Positions 33,131 through 44,610 of a stretch of 64,000 nt of DNA are shown here, in pieces (the first letter of the stretch is position 1; every line of letters starts with the position of its first letter). The position numbers and the translations under genes are program-made. The stretch covers positions 19,564,232 to 19,628,231 of the forward strand of contig CM064657.1 in NCBI GenBank assembly GCA_032717465.1, read 5' to 3'. The notes below the pieces were generated by a model. That model ran no database searches, was not told the DNA's origin, and saw only the letters and a program-made list of their open reading frames with translations. Source of the DNA: Coenobita brevimanus (Eukaryota; Arthropoda; Malacostraca; Decapoda; Coenobitidae).

Positions 33131-34240
33131 TTGTTATTGTAGAAGAATTTATTACAAGCGATCATTGTACAGTTATATCTAACATTAAAATCAGTGAAGA
33201 CAGTTATGAGAAGTGTCTAACTATATGACACCTAATTTTAATAAAGGTAGCTGTTGGTGCCATTCAGGTTAGATATCAAAGATATATGAACATAATTTTC
33301 AGAAACATGTGATGAGCCAGAAAGCCCCCCCTAATTATCAAGCATATTAAAAAATATTGAGGTACATATCGCCAATAGTTGAAAATCAAATTCCAAGGAA
33401 TTTTCCAGTTACATCTGAAGCTAAAAGGTAATAACTGCAGCAACCAGACCCTTAAATACAGATACTGGAGAACACACTGATGATAAAACTAGAATGGCAA
33501 GAATTCTTACTACTTTCTTTGTATTAGTATTTACAATAGAAAATGCTCATGGGATTCCATCAGTTTCCCCAGTTTCTATGGAAGAGGGAAAAATAATCAA
33601 TAATATTACAGGTAGAGAAGGTGATGTATGACTTAATTAGAAAACTAAAGGAGAAAAAATACCTGGATCAGACAAAATATCTTCATGCATATGAAAGGAA
33701 CTACAGGATGAAATATTAAAGAATTTATTAAAAATTTTGAACTTATCACTTAAGAGCGGTAATGTGCCACACGAGTGGAAACTTGCAAAAGTAATCCGGA
33801 TATTCAAAATGGCAAATAATGCACAATCAGAAAACTACCACCCAGTTAGTATAATATCAGTGATTTATAAGTTATTTAAACTATTATCAGCGACAATTTT
33901 GTGAAGCACTTAGAAACCCCACCCTCCAAAAAAAAATCTAAGATTTCCGACGTGGATCTGTTGGCCCTTTTAAAAAAATACATCGAACATGTGTGAGGAG
34001 ACTAAATTTGTTGACATTGTGTTGATTTCCAAAACGTATTCAGCAGAATTCCACACAAAAGACTGATTCAAAAGCTAAAGGTGCATGGTTTCAGTGACTG
34101 TGTTATTGGGTGGATCAAAGATGGCTCACTGGACAAAGGCAAAGAGTCGTAATGAATGGAAAAGACTCAGACTGAAGAGGTCTTACAAGTGGGGTGCCAA
34201 TGGATTCAGTGTTAGATCCTATTCAGTTTTTAATTCTGTT
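33131..34240 (+). mobile_element. Decayed CR1-like LINE C, endonuclease end and RT part
   Basis: Continues the element from 30617: FITSDHCTVISNIK (endonuclease end), a linker with MARILTTFFVLVFT, then RT blocks (IPGSDKI, VPHEWKLAKVIRIFK, NYHPVSIISVIYKL, then VHGFSDCVIGWI and a damaged GVPMDSVLDPIQFLILF). Many stops and frameshifts are present. The element is cut at about 34240 by a gypsy fragment before the catalytic FADD. Confidence 0.65.
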
Positions 34241-35674
34241 CCTTTTGTTTGTCTACTGGCAAATGCAATTGGTTGATATTTTCCATGTTTATCTTCTTGC
34301 ATCAGCACTGCTCATGAAGCCTTTAAATGAGGCATCTGTGCAAATTAAGAATGATTTATTAAAACTTGGATATGCCAGGCAATGTGCACATATAAGTTTA
34401 TCTTTTAAATCATTAAATGCTATATTTTGTTCCTCTCGTCACTAAAATATAGCCTGTTTTTTCAGTAGGTGGAATAATGGCTTTGCTATATTAGAAAATC
34501 ATTGTATAAAAGCTCTGTAATATCCTGCTAGTCCTAGAACTGTCTTACTTCATCCACATTTGCAGGTTCAGGGAAATCTGTTATTGCACTTATTTTTTCG
34601 TCTGAGGTGTAGATACCCACTGTATCCAGCCAGTGGCCAAGGAATTTAATTTCTTAAAGCATACTTTACAATTAGAGAACTTAATTTTTAATCTAGCATT
34701 GGATAACTTGTTTGGGAGTTGGTCTGATTTTTATAAATATTCTTGAATTGTTTTTGTTGCAAATGTCATGTCATCCAGATAAACAAAAATGCCCTCACCT
34801 AGCATTCCTGAAAATACACTATTCATTAATCGTTGGAAGGTGCCTGGAGCCATGTGAAGCCCCATGGGCATTCTGCAGTGATGAAAATGACCACTACTTG
34901 TGGTAAATGGAGTATATTTGTGTGATTCTTCATCTAAATCTCTCTTGTAATAGCCACTAAGCAAATCAATTGTTGAAAATACATGGTAATCTGGTCCAGT
35001 ATTTTGTAAGACGTCATTTAACAATGGCATGGGAAAACGATTAGGAATGAGTTGCTGGTTTAATTTGCAGTGATTAATGACTGCCCACATTTCACCATTT
35101 TATTTAGGTACAAAGAAAAGTGGTGCATTCCATGGGGACACTGAAGGTTCAGTGATACCCAAACTTAACGTATCATCCACGTATATTTTAGCTAATGCAC
35201 GGTGCGAGTGTGCAACTTTATATGCTGGCACGTAGATAGGTTGTGTGTCAGGTTTTACGTTCATTGTGTGCTGTATTAAATTTGGACAACCTAATTTTTC
35301 TCCAAGTAATGCGACTTTGTCGGTTTTTGTAATAAATCAGATAGGTCATTCTCTGCATTAAAATCTGAGTGAATCAAACGTTGTCCTATGCACTCTCTCT
35401 GTCAGTTTATTTTTGCTTGATGTTCCGGCTATTGTTATTTCAAATATAGGAACTGGACATGTCTCTAAATTACATATACAATTTCCTTTATTGATCTGCA
35501 CAGCTCCGTTCATCAGGTTTACTAGGAAAACGCTCGTTTCCCCTTTTTCATTCATCCATCATAAAGCACCCTCTGTTCATAGACCTTTCACTCTGCAAGT
35601 TTCTTCTAACACAATAACACTGCAATTCTTCAGTTGTGTCATTATCGTCGTCATCATCATCATCCGGACCTCCT
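34241..35674 (-). mobile_element. Gypsy pol fragment related to the errantivirus-like element
   Basis: Minus-strand frames 35358-35555 (PR-RT linker) and 34731-35090 (RT, with VYLDDMTFA) correspond block by block to 19810-21200 of the errantivirus-like element. Sequence down to 34241 continues into the start of RNase H. Nucleotide similarity is recognisable but low, with indels, so this is an older or different family. It has no LTRs and both ends are broken. Confidence 0.75.
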
Positions 35675-36525
35675 AAGGATATTCGCTTTACCATGCCGGT
35701 CATTTGTAATGTTATCGTCTGAAGATTTTAGATGGGGTATGGGTGATGACTTGTCAGAGTGATAATTGAAAGAACTGAGAGTTGACCAGAATATTCTATT
35801 GCCATTAGGACTGTTTAGTAGGTTGGATGCTTGGTTGTGAAGAAAATTTGATTTAGCGAGAGTTATTACAGTACTGCTTTTGCATGATTTCTAGCAATTT
35901 TATATTGACCGAGTGATTCGGATTTTTTCTTTTAATTTTAAGTAAGAGTTATATGCTAATGACTTTTAGGCCGTTCCTCTGGCACAATTGCTATCAAGCC
36001 ATTATGGTGAGTCCTATCTTCTAGTGAACTGTTGATTGAGTATGAATATTTCCATACTAGCTTCTATTAAGTCATAAATATGGGACTGGGTAGAACTGAT
36101 GTCACTAGAGAAGAAAGACTGCCATGGAATGTCAGCAAGATAATTTCTGAATCCATCCCAGACTGCCTTATAAAAGTGCCATTGGGTCACCCTGACAGGT
36201 TCAGAACGGGGTGGTTTGGGGGAACTGACTAATGAGGGTTTGATGAGACTGTGGTTGGAGGATCCAAGTGGTGACAGTACTTCTATCCTGTATTGATCTG
36301 GATAATTTGTCAGGAATAGATCTAAGGGGTAGGCATTATGGTCAGGATTGTCTAGTATTCTGGTTAGATGCTTATCAACTGCGTGAGATTAAATGATTCT
36401 ACTAACAGCTCGCACTCAAGACCAGTATCGTCAGTCCTGGCAGAATGCAATAACCATTCTACATCACGTACACGTTAAAATCACCCAAAATGGTAATTTC
36501 AGTGGTATGGGTGAGGTTCAGGTTA
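35675..36525 (-). mobile_element. Jockey-like LINE K, 5' part (endonuclease and linker)
   Basis: Reading the minus strand with frame changes gives ITILGDFNVYV, LDLFLTNYPDQYRIEVLSPL, GSSNHSLI, VTQWHFYKAVWDGFRNYL and, at the end, HGKANIL at about 35680. This is the Jockey-type endonuclease C-terminus and linker, similar to but distinct from 37570-40617. In the Jockey copy at 37381 the corresponding residues KADLFAQTF continue without gap. Here they break after KANIL, and STF follows at 27173, in the other half. Confidence 0.65.
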
Positions 36526-36740
36526 ATCATCATTCATTCATTCATTCATTGCCAGACGCCATGTATCCCACATGGGGTGGCCAAGGGCTTAGAGTTAATT
36601 GTTTTAAAGGGAGGGGCACTAATCCTCCACCAACCCCACTTGACACGTAGGGATGCCAACAGCATCTGGTGTTCCCAGGCGGTCACTGAGACCTGATGAA
36701 GCACTGGGGGAGCGGTAGACCGCACAGATATATTTGATAA
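36526..36740 (-). mobile_element. Short repeat with an RTE-like 3' end and (ATTC)n tail
   Basis: On the minus strand the unit ends GGCGTCTGGCAAT followed by AATG repeats (36533-36551 on plus). The roughly 40 terminal bases match the 3' ends of the RTE copies (GGCCA, CCC, GGGAT, GGCGTCTGGCAAT), but the upstream 150 bp show no RTE coding sequence. It may be a SINE that borrows the RTE 3' end or a remnant of another RTE subfamily. Confidence 0.5.
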
Positions 36741-36781
36741 TATTTAGATACTTTAGTTTGTTCAGTGAATAATCAAAATTT

Positions 36782-36782
<1 letters not shown>

Positions 36783-36857
<75 letters not shown>
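36783..36857. repeat. (AT)n microsatellite
   Basis: AT array with an ACAT start, directly left of the SINE-like copy b. Confidence 0.95.
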
Positions 36858-36860
<3 letters not shown>

Positions 36861-37307
36861 TATGTGGTAGGTGGGGACGCTCACCATCCACTCACTCGAT
36901 GTAGTTCAGCTCTCGGGTGTCTGCCCTTTCTTCTCCTCCATCCTTCTTTCCTTACATCCTCTTCTGTCTTTAATTCCTTCATTCTTTCCTCTTCCTTCTG
37001 CTTGTGGGTGACTCTACACTAACTGACAATCCAAATGGTTTCCCGTACAACAAGAAAACATTTACTTCGCTGGGCGGTAACCATATAACCATAATATGGC
37101 GCCTGGTGGTTTAGTGAGTAATTACGGCGTTCCAATCGGATTGAGCCTGTGTAGGTTTATATCCAAAGGATGGTTGGGGTTTATTGCTCATGTAATGCCA
37201 CTCAGGGATGAGTGAGGCTGGTCACTCTCATCTTAAATGACAGGACCAACTTGCCTAGCCCCGGGCTCCTACGCTCCTCATGGGGCATTGTAGGATTGGA
37301 TGATGAA

Positions 37308-37310
<3 letters not shown>
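36858..37310 (+). mobile_element. SINE-like repeat with Pol III box motifs, copy b
   Basis: Inverted relative of 24891-25403. A-box-like TGGTTTAGTGAG is at 37107-37118 and B-box-like GGTTTATATCC at 37154-37164. The terminal stretch GGCATTGTAGGATTGGATGA ends in AATGA repeats and then (AT)n. Both copies are sandwiched between (AT)n arrays. Confidence 0.65.

Positions 37311-37380
<70 letters not shown>
37311..37380. repeat. (AT)n microsatellite
   Basis: AT array between the SINE-like copy and the Jockey-like LINE. Confidence 0.95.
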
Positions 37381-37383
<3 letters not shown>

Positions 37384-40300
37384 GCGAAAAGCCCTATTAG
37401 AGGAGTAGACTGTAGCACCAGTCGAGCAGGGCAGTACTCCCGAGGTGGATGGAAAGCTGATGACAGGGAGTGCTGGAGCTCCCGTTTCATCAGCCCTCAG
37501 GACTAGTTCCTGACCATCCACCTTTGCTGAACTTTTTCAGTGTCTCAGTTACACAGAGAGTAGGCCAGCATGCTCTCCAGTACAAATTTCTCTAACTATC
37601 TTCACCAAACTACATGCACAGTACACACTACACTTCCTATTCAAAATTTACCCAAAATGGCGTCGTTTTACCAAGCCTCGGAGTCCCCAGGGGGGGAGAC
37701 CATAAATGCCCCCACCATCTGCCCCTCTCCCGGTGACGACTCAAGATGCCTGGAACCACTGTCTGACTCTCTTTTTCTTCATTTCTGCAACATTCGCGGC
37801 CTTTCCTCTAACTTTCGCTCTGTTGAGCACCACCTCTCCTCCTCTAAACCTCACCTTCTTTTTCTAACGGAGACTCAGTTGTCTGAGGCAACTGACAGCA
37901 AACCCTTTTCTGTATCCTCCTACTTTCTCTATACTCATTTCAAAGCCAAAGGTGGCTGTTGTGTATATATACGCAACGACTTATCTTGCTCTCGTGTTCC
38001 TGAACTTGATTCTTCTGAATTCTCCACACTCTGGCTTCGGCTTTCCTGTCATTCTCTGACTAAATATATCTGTGCTGTTTACTTATCCCCTAATTCTACT
38101 GACTATCAAAAATTCTTCGACTATCTTACTTCTACGATGGAACACATTCTATCCATTTCTCCTTTCTCTGAAATCTCCATTCTTGGAGATTTCAATGTTC
38201 ACCACCACCTTTGGCTCTCCTCTCCTTTCACGGATCCACCTGGTGAACAAGCCTACATCTTTTCTATCCTTAATGACCTAGAGCAGCTTGTACAGCACCC
38301 TACCCGTATCCCTGACCGCCTTGGAGAGAGCTCCAACATACTTGACCTCTTCCTCACAACTAATCCTTCTGCTTACTCTGTTAATCTTGTCTCTCCACTG
38401 GGCTCCTCCGATCACAACCTTATTACCTTAACCTGTCCTATCACTCCGGTACGGCCTGTGGACCCTCCAGAGAAACTTCGTCTGTGGCATTTTGGAGCCG
38501 CAGACTGGGAGGCCCTCAGGCAGTACTTCTTTGATTTTCCCTGGAATGATTATTGCTTCCATGGCCGTGAGCCATCTGAGTGTGCCTTGCGCATTACGGA
38601 GGTTATTCTCTCGGGCATGGAAGCATACATTCCTTTCTCATATCCTTTGACTAATGCAAGAAAGCCTTGGTTTAATCACGCTTGTTCTAATGCTGTCCGC
38701 AACAAGGAGAGGGCCTACAAAAGGTACCGGAGCCAACCCACCCCTGAATCACATCATCTTTACGTTTCTGCCCGGAATCGTGCTAAGTCTGTTCTTCGCT
38801 CTACTAAAAATAATTTCATCCATACTAAATGCTCTCAACTCTCCAACTCGAATTCTTCCCGCTCCTTCTGGCATCTTGCCAAAAATCTTTCTAACAACTT
38901 TACCTCATCATCCTTCCCTCCTCTTTTCTACTCTGATGGTTCTGTAGCTATTTCTTCTACTGATAAAGCAGATCTCTTCGCACAGACTTTCTCCTCCAAT
39001 TCTACCTTAGACGATTCCGGTGCTGTTCCTCCATCACTTCCCCCCTCTGACTTCCTCATGGGTAACATTAAAATTTCTTCAGTTGATGTATTTTCTACCA
39101 TCACTGGCCTCAGTACTAACAAGGCATATGGGCCTGATGGGGTCCCTCCTGTTGTTCTCAAGAACTGTGCTTCTGTGCTTACACCCTGCCTAGGCAAACT
39201 CTTTCGTCTTTGTCTGTCAACTTGTACCTTTCCTTCTTGCTGGAAGTTTGCTCTCATTCAGCCAGTCCCAAAGAAGGGTGACCACTCCCAACCCTCCAAC
39301 TATCGTCCAATTGCTTTAACGTCCTGTATTTCAAAAGTTTTCGAGTGAATTCTTAATAGAAAAATTTTAAGGCATCTTTCCTATCACAACCTTCTTTCCG
39401 ATCGTCAGTATGGGTTCCGTCAGGGACGCTCCACTGGCGATCTTCTCACCTACCTTTCAGACTCCTGGTCATCCTCCTTTCAGGACTTTGGCGAAAGCTT
39501 TGCCATTGCACTTGACATCTCAAAGGCTTTCGATCGAGTCTGGCATAAATCTTTAATTTCCAAACTGCCCTCCTACGGTTTCTATCCTTCTATCTGTGCC
39601 TTCATCGCTAGCTTCCTTTCTGGTCGTTCTATAGCCGCTGATATAGACGGCCATCGTTCTTCTCCTAGATCTATCAACAGTGGTGTTCCTCAGGGCTCTG
39701 TCCTATCACCAACTCTCTTCCTTTTATTCATCAATGATCTTCTAAGCTGTACATCTAACCCTATCCACTCATATGCTGATGACTCCACCCTTCACCTTTC
39801 CATTCGTTTCCCGCAACGCCCATCTCAACAGTTACTTCAACAAACAAGGGATGAGGCTATGGCACACCTAATGTCTGACTTGGCTCGTATCTCTGACTGG
39901 GGTAAAAATAATATGGTTGTCTTTAATGCATCCAAGACTCAGTTCTTACACCTTTCAACCCGACAAAATCTTCCACAGGTATACCCACTAATGTTTAATA
40001 ATATTCAGCTTAATCCTACATCATCCTTGAACATGCTTGGGGTTTCATTTACTCGGGACTTATCTTGGAAAGATCATATTACATCTCTTGTAAAATCTGC
40101 TTCTAAGAGATTGGGTGTGCTAAGCCGACTCCGCTCTTTCTTTACCCCTGCGCAATTGTTGACTCTATATAGGGGTTTTATCCACCCCTGTGTGGAGTGC
40201 AACTCTCATGTGTGGGGAGGCTCCCCTCATACAGCTCTTCTCAATAGGGTGGAGTCAAAGGCTTTTCGTCTCATTAACTCTCCTCCTCTTACTGACTCCC

Positions 40301-40722
40301 TTCAACCTCTGTCTCTTCGCCGCACTGTTGCATCTTTATCTCTTTTCTATCGCTACTTTAATGGTCACTGCTCCTCTGAACTGTCTGCTTGCAATCCTCC
40401 ACCTCTACGACGGGCGCGTAGCACCCGTCTGGCAGCAGACTCTCATCCTTTTTCTGTCCAACTCTGTAATGCAAGAATTAACCGTTACTCCCAGTCTTTC
40501 ATTTATGCAACAGGTCAACTCTGGAACTGTCTCCCTCTGTCTGTATTTCCTGCTGCCTATGATCTCCAGTCTTTCAAACGCAGTGTGTCCAGGCATCTCA
40601 AAATGATCGGATCTTGAATTTGGCTCTATATTGTATTTTGTTTTTCTCTTGGAGGGAACTGTTACTGCGGGCTCATGGCCTTTGGTTCCTTCTTCCTCGC
40701 ATAAAAAAAAAAAAAAAAAACG
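37381..40722 (+). mobile_element. Jockey-like LINE, nearly full-length copy J1
   Basis: About 190 bp of 5' sequence precedes the long coding frame. After the stop at 40617 come about 85 bp of 3' UTR and a poly(A) run at 40704-40721. The poly(A) tail and domain order (endonuclease then RT, no separate gag-like ORF seen) fit the Jockey superfamily. A diverged copy, J2, lies at 41490-44610 in the opposite orientation, so the two can form a 3-kb inverted repeat with a 0.75-kb spacer. Confidence 0.8.
37570..40617 (+). pseudogene. Endonuclease-reverse transcriptase ORF of Jockey-like J1 (one nonsense codon)
   Basis: A frame of 1016 codons interrupted by a single TGA at 39346-39348. J2 has TCA (Ser) at that site, so one substitution explains it. 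The N-terminal endonuclease shows [31 protein letters not shown] and [12 protein letters not shown] follows with [72 protein letters not shown] and the catalytic SYADDSTLHL near 39770. The C-terminal part includes RGFIHPCVECNSHVWGG. Apart from the stop the frame is clean, so decay is recent. The first ATG at 37570 gives a long leader; the true start may lie nearer ATGGCGTCGTTT at 37657. Confidence 0.88.
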
Positions 40723-40764
40723 AGGGTTAATCTAACCCATGAAGTCAGGTCAGGTACCCTACCC

Positions 40765-40844
<80 letters not shown>
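40723..40844. repeat. Short flank and (AT)n microsatellite
   Basis: About 47 bp of non-repetitive flank follow the poly(A) of J1, then (AT)n from 40769 to 40844, which abuts the broken 3' end of CR1-like LINE B. Confidence 0.85.
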
Positions 40845-40850
<6 letters not shown>

Positions 40851-41489
40851 TCCCCTATGTGTCATATGCTTATCTAGCCTATTCTTGAAACTCCCATTGG
40901 ATGGGGCAGGAACTACATCACTGGGCAGATTTTTGCATTCGTCTATTACTCAAGAGCCAAACCAACTTCTACCTATTTCTTTTCTACAACGGAATTTATC
41001 TAGTTTGAAACCATTTGTAGTTCTATTCTATATGTTTACCCTAAGTCCCTTGCTAATATTTCCTTTATTTATTCCCTTCATCCACTTAAACACCACAATG
41101 AAATCTCCTCTGACTCTATACCTTTCTAATAAGCGCAAATTTCGTCTTTTATGTCACTTTACATGACAATTTCCAAACATCGTTTATCATTTTTGACATT
41201 CTACTCTGTACATTTTCTGACAAATTTATATCCATTTTACAGTTGGGACACCAAAACTGCACGGCGTAATCTAAATGTGGCCTTACCATTGCTATATAAA
41301 GTTGCAATATTACTTTAGATGTAGTAGTGCTCACTCTTCGTGGGAAAAAAAACTCCCAGAACCCTATTTGCTTTATTACTCGAATTAATACACGGTTACC
41401 TTGGTTTGAGGTCTTTACTAATAATAACTCGCATTCCGACTGACTAGTTTGTTCGTTATCTAAGCTGTAATTAATACCTGCAATGGTCT
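40845..41489 (-). mobile_element. CR1-like LINE B, 3' part
   Basis: The minus-strand frame at 41149-41607 and its continuation give the RT thumb (RPHLDYAVQFWCPNCKMDIN) and C-terminal region, closely matching CR1-like LINE A at 546-1879. The end at 40845 lies near the coding stop, so the 3' UTR and octamer tail seen in LINE A are missing; (AT)n takes their place. LINE B is split by Jockey-like J2 and continues at 44611. Confidence 0.75.
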
Positions 41490-44400
41490 TGTTTTTTTTT
41501 TGTTGTTTTTTATGCGAGGAAGAAGGAACCAAAGGCCATGAGCCCGCAGTAACAGTTCCCTCCAAGAGAAAAACAAAATACGATATAGAGCCATATTCAA
41601 GATCCAATCATTTTGAGATACCTGGACACACTGCGTTTGAAAGACTGGAGATCATAGGCAGCAGGAAATACAGACAGAGGGAGACAGTTCCAGAGCTGAC
41701 CTGTTGCATAAATGAAAGACTGGGAGTAACGGTTAACTCTTGCATTAGAGAGTTGGACAGAAAAGGGATAAGAGTTTGCTGCTAGACGGGTGCTACGCGC
41801 CCGTCGTAGAGGTGGAGGAATGCATGCAGACAGTTCTGAGGAGCAGTGACCATTAAAGTAGCGATAGAAAAGAGATAAAGATGCAACAGTGCGGCGAAGA
41901 GACAGACGTTGAAGGGAGTCAGTAAGAGGAGGAGAGTTGATAAGACAAAAAGCCTGTGACTCCACCCTATTGAGAAGAGCTGTATGTGGGGAGCCTCCCC
42001 ACACATGAGAGTTGTACTCCACACAGGGGCGGATAAAACCTCTGTATAAAGTCAATAATTGAGCAGGGGTAAAGAAAGAACAGAGTCGGCTTAGCACATC
42101 TAATCTTCTGGAAGCAGATTTTACAAGAGATGTAATATGATCTTTCCAAGATAAGTCCCGAGTAAATGAAACCCCAAGCATGTTCAAGGATGATGCAGGA
42201 TTAAGCTGAATATTATTAAACATTAGTGGGTATACCTGTGGAAGATTTTGTCGGGTTGATAGGTGTAAGAACTGAGTCTTATTTGCATTAAAAACAACCA
42301 GATTATTTTTACCCCAGTCAGAGATATGAGCCAAGTCAGACATTAGGTGTGCCGTAGCCTCATCCCTTGTTTGTTGAAGTAACTGCTGAGATGGGCGTTG
42401 CGGGAACCGAATGGAAAGGTGAAGGGTGGAGTCATCAGCGTATGAGCGGATAGGGTTAGATGTACAGCTTAGAAGGTCATTGATGAATAAAAGGAAGAGA
42501 GTTGGTGATAGGACAGAGCCCTGAGGAACACCACTGTTGATAGATCTAGGAGAAGAACGATGGCCGTCTACAACAGCGGCTATAGAACGACCAGAAAGGA
42601 AGCTAGCGATGAAGGCACAGATAGAAGGATAGAAACCGTAAGAATGCAGTTTGGAAATTAAAGATTTATGCCAGACTCGATCAAAAGCCTTTGAGATGTC
42701 AAGTGTAATGGCAAAGCTTTCGCCAAAGTCCCAAAAGGAGGATGACCAGGAGTCTGAAAGGTAAGTGAGAAGATTGCCAGTGGAGCGTCCCTGACGGAAT
42801 CCGTACTGACGATCAGAAAGAAGGTTGTGATAGGAAAGATGCCTTAAAATTTTTCTATTGAGAATTGACTCGAAAACTTTTGAAATACAGGATGTTAAAG
42901 AAATTGGACGATAGTTGGAGGGTTGGGAGTGGTCACTCTTCTTTGGGACTGGCTGAATGAGAGCAAACTTCCAGCAAGAAGGAAAGGTACAAGTTGACAG
43001 ACATAGGCGAAAGAATTTACCTAGGCAGGGTGTAAGCACAGAATCATAGTTCTTGAGAACAACAGGAAGGACTCCATCAGGCCGATATGCCTTGTTAGTA
43101 TTGAGGCCAGTGATGGCAGAAAATACATCGGCTGAAGAAATTTTAATGTTACCCATGAGGAAGTCAGAGTGGGGAAGTGATGGATGAACAGCACCGGAAT
43201 CATCTAAGGTGGAATTGGAGGAGAAAGTCTGTGCGAAGAGATCTGCTTTATCAGCAGATGAAATAGCTACAGAACCATCAGAGTAGAAAATAGGAGGGAA
43301 GAATGATGAGGTAATGTTGTTAGAAGGTTTTTGGCAAGGTGCCAGAAGGAGCAGGAAGAATTTAAGTTGGAGAGTTGAGAACATTTAGTACTGATGAAAT
43401 TATTTTTAGCAGAACGAAGAACAGACTTAGCACGATTCCGGGCAGAAATGTAAAGATGATGTGATTCATGGGTGGGTTGGCTCCAGTACCTTTTGTAGGC
43501 CCTCACCTTGTTGTGGACAGCATTAGAACAAGCGTCATTAAACCAAGGTTTTCTTGCGTTAGACAAAGGATACGAGAAAGGAATGTATGCTTCCATGCCC
43601 AAGAGAATAACCTCAGTAATGTGCACTGCACACCCAGATGGCTCCCGGCCATAGAAGCAATAATCATTCCAGGGAAAATCAAAGAAGTACTGCCTGAGGG
43701 CCTCAAAATCCGCGGCTCCAAAATGCCACAGACGACTTTTCCCTGGGGGGTCCACAGGCTGTGCTGGAGTGATAAGACAGGTTAAGGTGATTAGGTTGTG
43801 ATTGGAGGAGCCCAACAGAGAGAAAATTTAACAGTGTATGCAGAAAGATTAGCTGTAAGGAAGAGATCAAGTATGTTGGAGCTCTCTCCAAGGCGGTCTG
43901 GGATACGGGTAGGGTACTGTAGAAGCTGCTCTAGGTCATTAAGGATAGAAAAGGTGTAGGCTTGTTCACCAGGTCGATCAGTGAAAGGAGAGGAGAGCCA
44001 AAGGTGGTGGTGAACATTGAAATCTCCTAAAATGGAGATTTCAGAGAAAGGAGAAATGGATAGACTGTGTTCCATCATAGAAGTAAGATAGTCGAAGAAT
44101 TTTTCATAGTCAGTAGAATTAGAGGATAAGTAAACAGCACAGATATAATTAGTCAGAGAATGAAAGGAAAGCCGAAGCCAGAGTGTAGAGAATTCAGAAG
44201 AATCGAGTTCAGGAACACGAGAGCAAGATAAGTCGTTGCGTATAAATACACAACAGCCGCCTTTGGCTTTGAAATGAGTATAGAGAAAGTAGGAGGATAC
44301 AGAAAAGGGTTTGCTGTCAGTTGCCTCAGACTGTTGAGTCTCAGTCAGAAAGAGAAGGTGAGGTTTAGAGGAGGAGAGGCTGTGCTCAGCAGAGCAAAAG

Positions 44401-44610
44401 TTGGAGGAAAGGCCGCGAATGTTGCGGAAATGAAGAAGAAGTGAGTCAGACAGTGGTTCCAAGCAGCTCAAATCGTCACCGGGAAAGGAGGGGAAGGTGG
44501 GGGCATTCATGGTCCCCCTCCCTTGGGGACTCCGAGGCTGAGTGTTGAGACGCCATGATTTTTTTTTTTTTAATTTTGGAAAAGGAAGTGTAGTGTGTAC
44601 TGTGCATGTA
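41490..44610 (-). mobile_element. Jockey-like LINE copy J2, inserted in CR1-like LINE B
   Basis: Minus-strand frames 43791-44510 (endonuclease), 43267-43815 (linker) and 41597-43384 (RT, 595 codons, with SYADDSTLHL) are collinear with J1. There is a frameshift near 43800 and another near 43340. The poly(A) tail appears as T-runs at 41491-41510. The 5' end begins at TACATGCACAGTACACAC, about 230 bp inside J1, so it is 5'-truncated. CR1 sequence continues on both sides. Confidence 0.82.
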
